Assembly: GCF_040545335.1 (NCBI RefSeq)
Contig: NZ_JBEPLU010000001.1
Span: 1,860,001-1,924,000 of the forward strand
Direction: 5' to 3'
Length of the DNA: 64,000 nucleotides
Source of the DNA: Phenylobacterium koreense
GTDB lineage: Bacteria > Pseudomonadota > Alphaproteobacteria > Caulobacterales > Caulobacteraceae
Shown here: in pieces, positions 61,240 to 64,000 of the stretch
Layout of the letters: every line of letters begins with the position of its first letter
Position numbering within the stretch: position 1 is the stretch's first letter
Position numbers and translations under genes: made by a program
The notes under the pieces: model-generated
What the model saw: only the letters and a program-made list of their open reading frames with translations
Told to the model about the DNA's origin: nothing
Databases searched by the model: none

Positions 61240-62169
61240 ATGGCGATGGCTGAACAGCGAAACGACAAGTCGGGCAAAGGCCCGCAGGGACCGCGCGAAC
61301 GCCGGGGCTGGTTGTCCCGGATCGCGCCGGGCGTGCGCAATCTCGTGACCAAGCGCGAGACCCCGGAAAACCTCTGGGTGAAGTGCCCCGACACCGGCGA
61401 GATGATCTATCGCTCGGACCTGGAGGCCGCCCTCTGGGTGACGCCGTCCGGCCACCATATGCGGATCAGCGCCGAGCAGCGCCTGCGCTACACCTTCGAC
61501 GAAGGTGAGTACGAGAAGCTGGAAGCGCCGAAAGGCGTGGTCGACGATCCGTTGAAGTTCCCCGACACCAAGCCCTACATGGAGCGGCTGAAGTCCGCCC
61601 GTAAGGCCAGCGGCGCGCAGGACGCGCTGAGCTCCGGCTTCGGAGCCATCGAGGGTCAGCCCTGCATCGTCTCGGTGCAGGACTTCAGCTTCATGGGCGG
61701 TTCGCTCAGCGTCGGCGTCGGCGAGGCCTTCATCAAGGCCGCGCAGGAAGCCGTGAAGCGGGACGTTCCCTTCGTGATCTTCACCGCCGCGGGCGGCGCC
61801 CGCATGCAGGAGGGCACGCTGGCCCTGATGCAGATGGCGCGCACGACCCTGGCGCTGAATGAGGTCAAGGCCGCGGGCCTGCCCTACATAGTGGTGCTTA
61901 CCGACCCGACCACCGGAGGGGTTTCGGCCTCCTACGCCATGCTGGGCGACATCCACCTGGCCGAGCCGAACGCCATGGTCGCCTTCGCCGGTCGCCGGGT
62001 GATCGAGCAGACCATCCGCGAGACCCTGCCGCCGGGTTTCCAGCGCGCCGAGTTCCTGGTCGAACGCGGCCAGATCGACCGGGTGGTCACCCGCGGCGAG
62101 ATGCGTTCGACCCTGGGTTCGATCCTCAAGACCCTGATGATGGGGCGCGAAGCTTCGAAAGCCGCCTGA
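61240..62169 (+). CDS. accD: Acetyl-CoA carboxylase carboxyltransferase subunit beta, degenerate zinc ribbon
   Basis: 309 residues. The carboxyltransferase core is complete, with FMGGSLSVGVGEAFIKA, AAGGARMQEGTLALMQMART and the PTTGGVSASYAMLGD oxyanion region. The N-terminal zinc ribbon, normally four Cys (C-x2-C, C-x2-C), reads WVKCPDTGEMIYRSD and ALWVTPSGHHMRIS; only one Cys remains and Thr, Thr and Ser stand at the other positions. The ribbon fold itself seems to be kept. It lies between trpA and folC, the trpFBA-accD-folC order. Confidence 0.95.
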   Translation: MAMAEQRNDKSGKGPQGPRERRGWLSRIAPGVRNLVTKRETPENLWVKCPDTGEMIYRSDLEAALWVTPSGHHMRISAEQRLRYTFDEGEYEKLEAPKGVVDDPLKFPDTKPYMERLKSARKASGAQDALSSGFGAIEGQPCIVSVQDFSFMGGSLSVGVGEAFIKAAQEAVKRDVPFVIFTAAGGARMQEGTLALMQMARTTLALNEVKAAGLPYIVVLTDPTTGGVSASYAMLGDIHLAEPNAMVAFAGRRVIEQTIRETLPPGFQRAEFLVERGQIDRVVTRGEMRSTLGSILKTLMMGREASKAA

Positions 62170-62286
62170 CCGGAGCAGGCGCCCGCCGGACGGGCGTCTC
62201 GCATTCCCAAGCCCGCACCGATTTCACGCCTTCTCCCGCAAGGGAAATGCGGTTAGCTGACCGTGTCACGCGGGGGAACCTTCGCC

Positions 62287-63606
62287 ATGTATGATCCCAT
62301 CCGCGCTTCCGACGAGGCGATCCTGCGGCTGCGGGCGCATCACCCGTCGCTGATCGACCTGACGACCGGCCGGGTCGAGCGCCTGCTCGCCGCCCTCGGC
62401 CATCCCGAAAAGCGCCTGCCGCCGGTGATCCACGTGGCGGGCACCAACGGCAAGGGCTCGACCGTCGCCTATCTGCGGGCCATCGCCGAGGCGGCGGGGC
62501 TAAAGACCCATATCATCACCTCGCCCCACCTGGTCCGGTTCGCCGAACGGATCCGGGTGGCGGGCGAGCTGGTCACCGACGAGCGCCTGTCCGAGCTTAT
62601 CGACAAGGTCGAGGCGGCCAACGCCGGCGAGCCGATCAGCTTCTTCGAGATCACCACGGTCCTGGCGCTCCAGGCCTTCGCCGAGACGCCGGCCGATCTC
62701 TGCATCGTCGAGGTGGGCTTGGGCGGCCGTTTCGACGCCACCAACATCTTCGACGCCCCGGCCGTGAGCGTGATCACGCCGGTCGACTACGATCACCTGG
62801 AGATGCTCGGACCGGAGCTTTCCAAGATCGCCTGGGAAAAGGCCGGGATCATCAAGCACGGCCGCCCGGCCGTGGTCGCCCGGCAAATGCCGGAAGGCGA
62901 GGCGGTGATCCTGGAGGAGGCCGAGAAGCTCGACGCGCCGGTCACCCTGATGGGGCGCGACTTCGACGCCTGGGAAGAGCGTGGGCGGTTGCTGGTGCAG
63001 ATGCCGGACCAACTCTACGACCTGCCGGCTCCAAGCCTGTTCGGCGGCTATCAGTTCGCCAATGCCGGTCTGGCGGTGGCGGCCGCTCTGGCGCTGGGCG
63101 ATCCGCGTATCGACGAGGCGGCGCTGGCCAAGGGCGTCTCCAGCGCGGTCTGGCCGGCGCGTTTCCAGCGCCTGACCGATGGCCCGATGGCGAAGCTGGC
63201 GGCCGAGCGCGGCTCGGACCTGTGGCTCGATGGCGGGCACAATCCCCATGCCGGCCGGGCCTTGGCCGAGGCGGCGGGGCGGCTGACAGCCCGCGATCCG
63301 CGGCCGCTGGTGCTGGTGGCGGCGATGTTCGCCCGCAAGGACGCCCTGGGCTTCTTCCAGCCCTTCGCCGACCTGAAGCCGAAGGTGCTGGCCACGACCT
63401 TCGATTCGCCCAATGCAGCCTCGGCCGAAGAGCTCGCCCAGGCGGCGCGCGAGGCCGGACTGGAGGCGCAGGTCGTGGCCGATGTGTCCGAAGGGGTGAA
63501 GGAAGCTCTGTCGGGAACGGGGCCTGCGCCGCACGTGCTGATCTGCGGCGGGCTGCACTTCGCGGGCGAAGTGCTGGCCATGAGCCCGGAGACCTGGCCG
63601 ACTTGA
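62287..63606 (+). CDS. folC: Bifunctional folylpolyglutamate synthase/dihydrofolate synthase
   Basis: 439 residues from ATG 62287 (GTG 62263 is possible). The Mur-ligase-like ATP site is VAGTNGKGSTVAYLR; TSPHLVRFAERIRV and EVGLGGRFDATNI follow. The C-terminal domain contains WLDGGHNPHAGRALAEAAGR. It adds glutamate to dihydropteroate and to folates. Last gene of the trp-acc-fol group; a dispersed repeat follows. Confidence 0.95.
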   Translation: MYDPIRASDEAILRLRAHHPSLIDLTTGRVERLLAALGHPEKRLPPVIHVAGTNGKGSTVAYLRAIAEAAGLKTHIITSPHLVRFAERIRVAGELVTDERLSELIDKVEAANAGEPISFFEITTVLALQAFAETPADLCIVEVGLGGRFDATNIFDAPAVSVITPVDYDHLEMLGPELSKIAWEKAGIIKHGRPAVVARQMPEGEAVILEEAEKLDAPVTLMGRDFDAWEERGRLLVQMPDQLYDLPAPSLFGGYQFANAGLAVAAALALGDPRIDEAALAKGVSSAVWPARFQRLTDGPMAKLAAERGSDLWLDGGHNPHAGRALAEAAGRLTARDPRPLVLVAAMFARKDALGFFQPFADLKPKVLATTFDSPNAASAEELAQAAREAGLEAQVVADVSEGVKEALSGTGPAPHVLICGGLHFAGEVLAMSPETWPT

Positions 63607-63613
63607 GGAGAAG

Positions 63614-63765
63614 TAGGCCGCCGCAGGCGGCCCTCGCCGTCTCGATGCTTTGCATCGAGACGCCTCCCCGCCGGGGGAGGATCTGGAGTCTCTTAAGATG
63701 CTCCCTCACTGGGGGAGCTGTCAGCAAGGCTGACTGAGGGGACCTCCCCGTCAGGGGAGGTCCTC
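63614..63765. repeat. Dispersed GC-rich hairpin repeat, copy 3 with flanking hairpins
   Basis: The stretch between folC and trxA has GGGGGAGCTGTCAGC, AAG, GCTGACTGAGGGGAC (63711-63743), a clean version of the core seen at 29735 and 41181. It is flanked by further hairpins: CCGCCGCAGGCGG (63619), TCTCGATGCTTTGCATCGAGA (63640 region), CCTCCCCGCCGGGGGAGG and CCTCCCCGTCAGGGGAGG. This is the longest and best preserved copy in the window. Confidence 0.75.
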
Positions 63766-63778
63766 AAATGCGGTTACG

Positions 63779-64000
63779 TCAGATCCCGGCCTCGTTGAGC
63801 CATTCCACGATCTTCTGCTTGGGCATGGCGCCGACCTTCATCGAGGCCATCTGGCCGCCCTTGAACAGCATCATGGTCGGGATGCCGCGCACGCCGTAGC
63901 GCGAGGGGGTGGTCGGGCTGTCCTCGATGTTCAGCTTGGCCACGGTGACCTGCTCGCCGAGTTCGGCGGCGATCTGCTCGAGGGCGGGGGCGATCTGCTT
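63779..64000 (-). CDS. trxA: Thioredoxin, C-terminal part (5' end outside window)
   Basis: 73 residues plus stop. VTVAKLNIEDSPTTPSRYGV and RGIPTMMLFKGGQ are the thioredoxin core with cis-Pro after GI; the C-terminal helix is KQKIVEWLNEAGI. The active-site CGPC lies beyond the window edge. The neighbour relation folC-trxA, convergent, is as in other Caulobacterales. Confidence 0.93.
   Translation of the reverse strand, partial: KQIAPALEQIAAELGEQVTVAKLNIEDSPTTPSRYGVRGIPTMMLFKGGQMASMKVGAMPKQKIVEWLNEAGI

Overview
The window is about 68-70% G+C with dense, mostly non-overlapping chromosomal genes. It looks like the chromosome of an alphaproteobacterium of the order Caulobacterales (Caulobacter/Phenylobacterium type; genus not decided). 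Pointers are the FtsZ-binding GST homologue fzlA next to queG, a CC0125/CC1285-type lipoprotein, a CnoX with an intact CXXC, a class II EPSP synthase, the aroA-cmk-rpsA-ihfB order, trpFBA-accD-folC, and a TAnAwC-type -10 element before ihfB. There is no rRNA, CRISPR array, complete insertion sequence or prophage. Three tRNA genes are present: two identical tRNA-Gly(GCC) and one tRNA-Ala(GGC).

Layout. 1-5960: end of a DUF2059 protein, dnaN, a secreted retropepsin-like protease, a DUF1275 membrane protein, hrcA-grpE and rph. 5961-8372: a small anomalous segment of lower G+C. It holds a Ski2-like helicase gene that has lost its 5' end, joined head to head to the 3' half of a VOC/glyoxalase gene, which has also lost its 5' end. 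8425-15260: transporters (CitMHS, TauE, LysE), small proteins, a lipoprotein and an MHYT-GGDEF-EAL protein. 15349-16604: two coupled small genes, one ACT-like, behind what looks like a ribosome-mediated attenuator, then the tRNA-Gly pair. 16690-23141: DUF6065, ProXp-ala, a ccdAB toxin-antitoxin pair, cnoX, a Lon-N-domain protein, Trm112, a Ubi-type hydroxylase and EcsC. 23193-28819: an EmrAB-like efflux operon with its TetR gene, a PEP-CTERM protein, and a second TetR divergent from an SDR. 28823-31617: fabA-fabB-fabI. 33340-35790: metNIQ methionine importer. 35876-49696: hotdog thioesterases, the exonuclease/ligase DNA-repair pair, crotonases, purU, an OYE-type reductase, a GPH-type transporter, queG-fzlA, a CDF transporter and asd. 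49976-52566: exoD, hpf, ptsN and a heat-shock hsp20-DUF1150 pair preceded by a ROSE-like RNA thermometer. 52716-64000: tRNA-Ala, TIGR02300, aroA-cmk, rpsA, ihfB, mscL, trpFBA, accD, folC and the end of trxA.

Most genes are housekeeping and several form translationally coupled sets (ATGA, GTGA or TTGA overlaps): aroA/cmk, trpB/trpA, ccdA/ccdB, the two thioesterases, exonuclease/ligase and emrB/tetR. The signals beyond ordinary gene content are: the double truncation junction near 8180; the attenuator plus small ACT operon at 15349-16152; the ROSE-like element at 52571-52592; a dispersed hairpin repeat whose copies carry compensatory base changes (29735, 41181, 63711); an AccD that has lost three of four zinc-ribbon cysteines; and two unlisted small ORFs (36799-36906 and 43210-43347).
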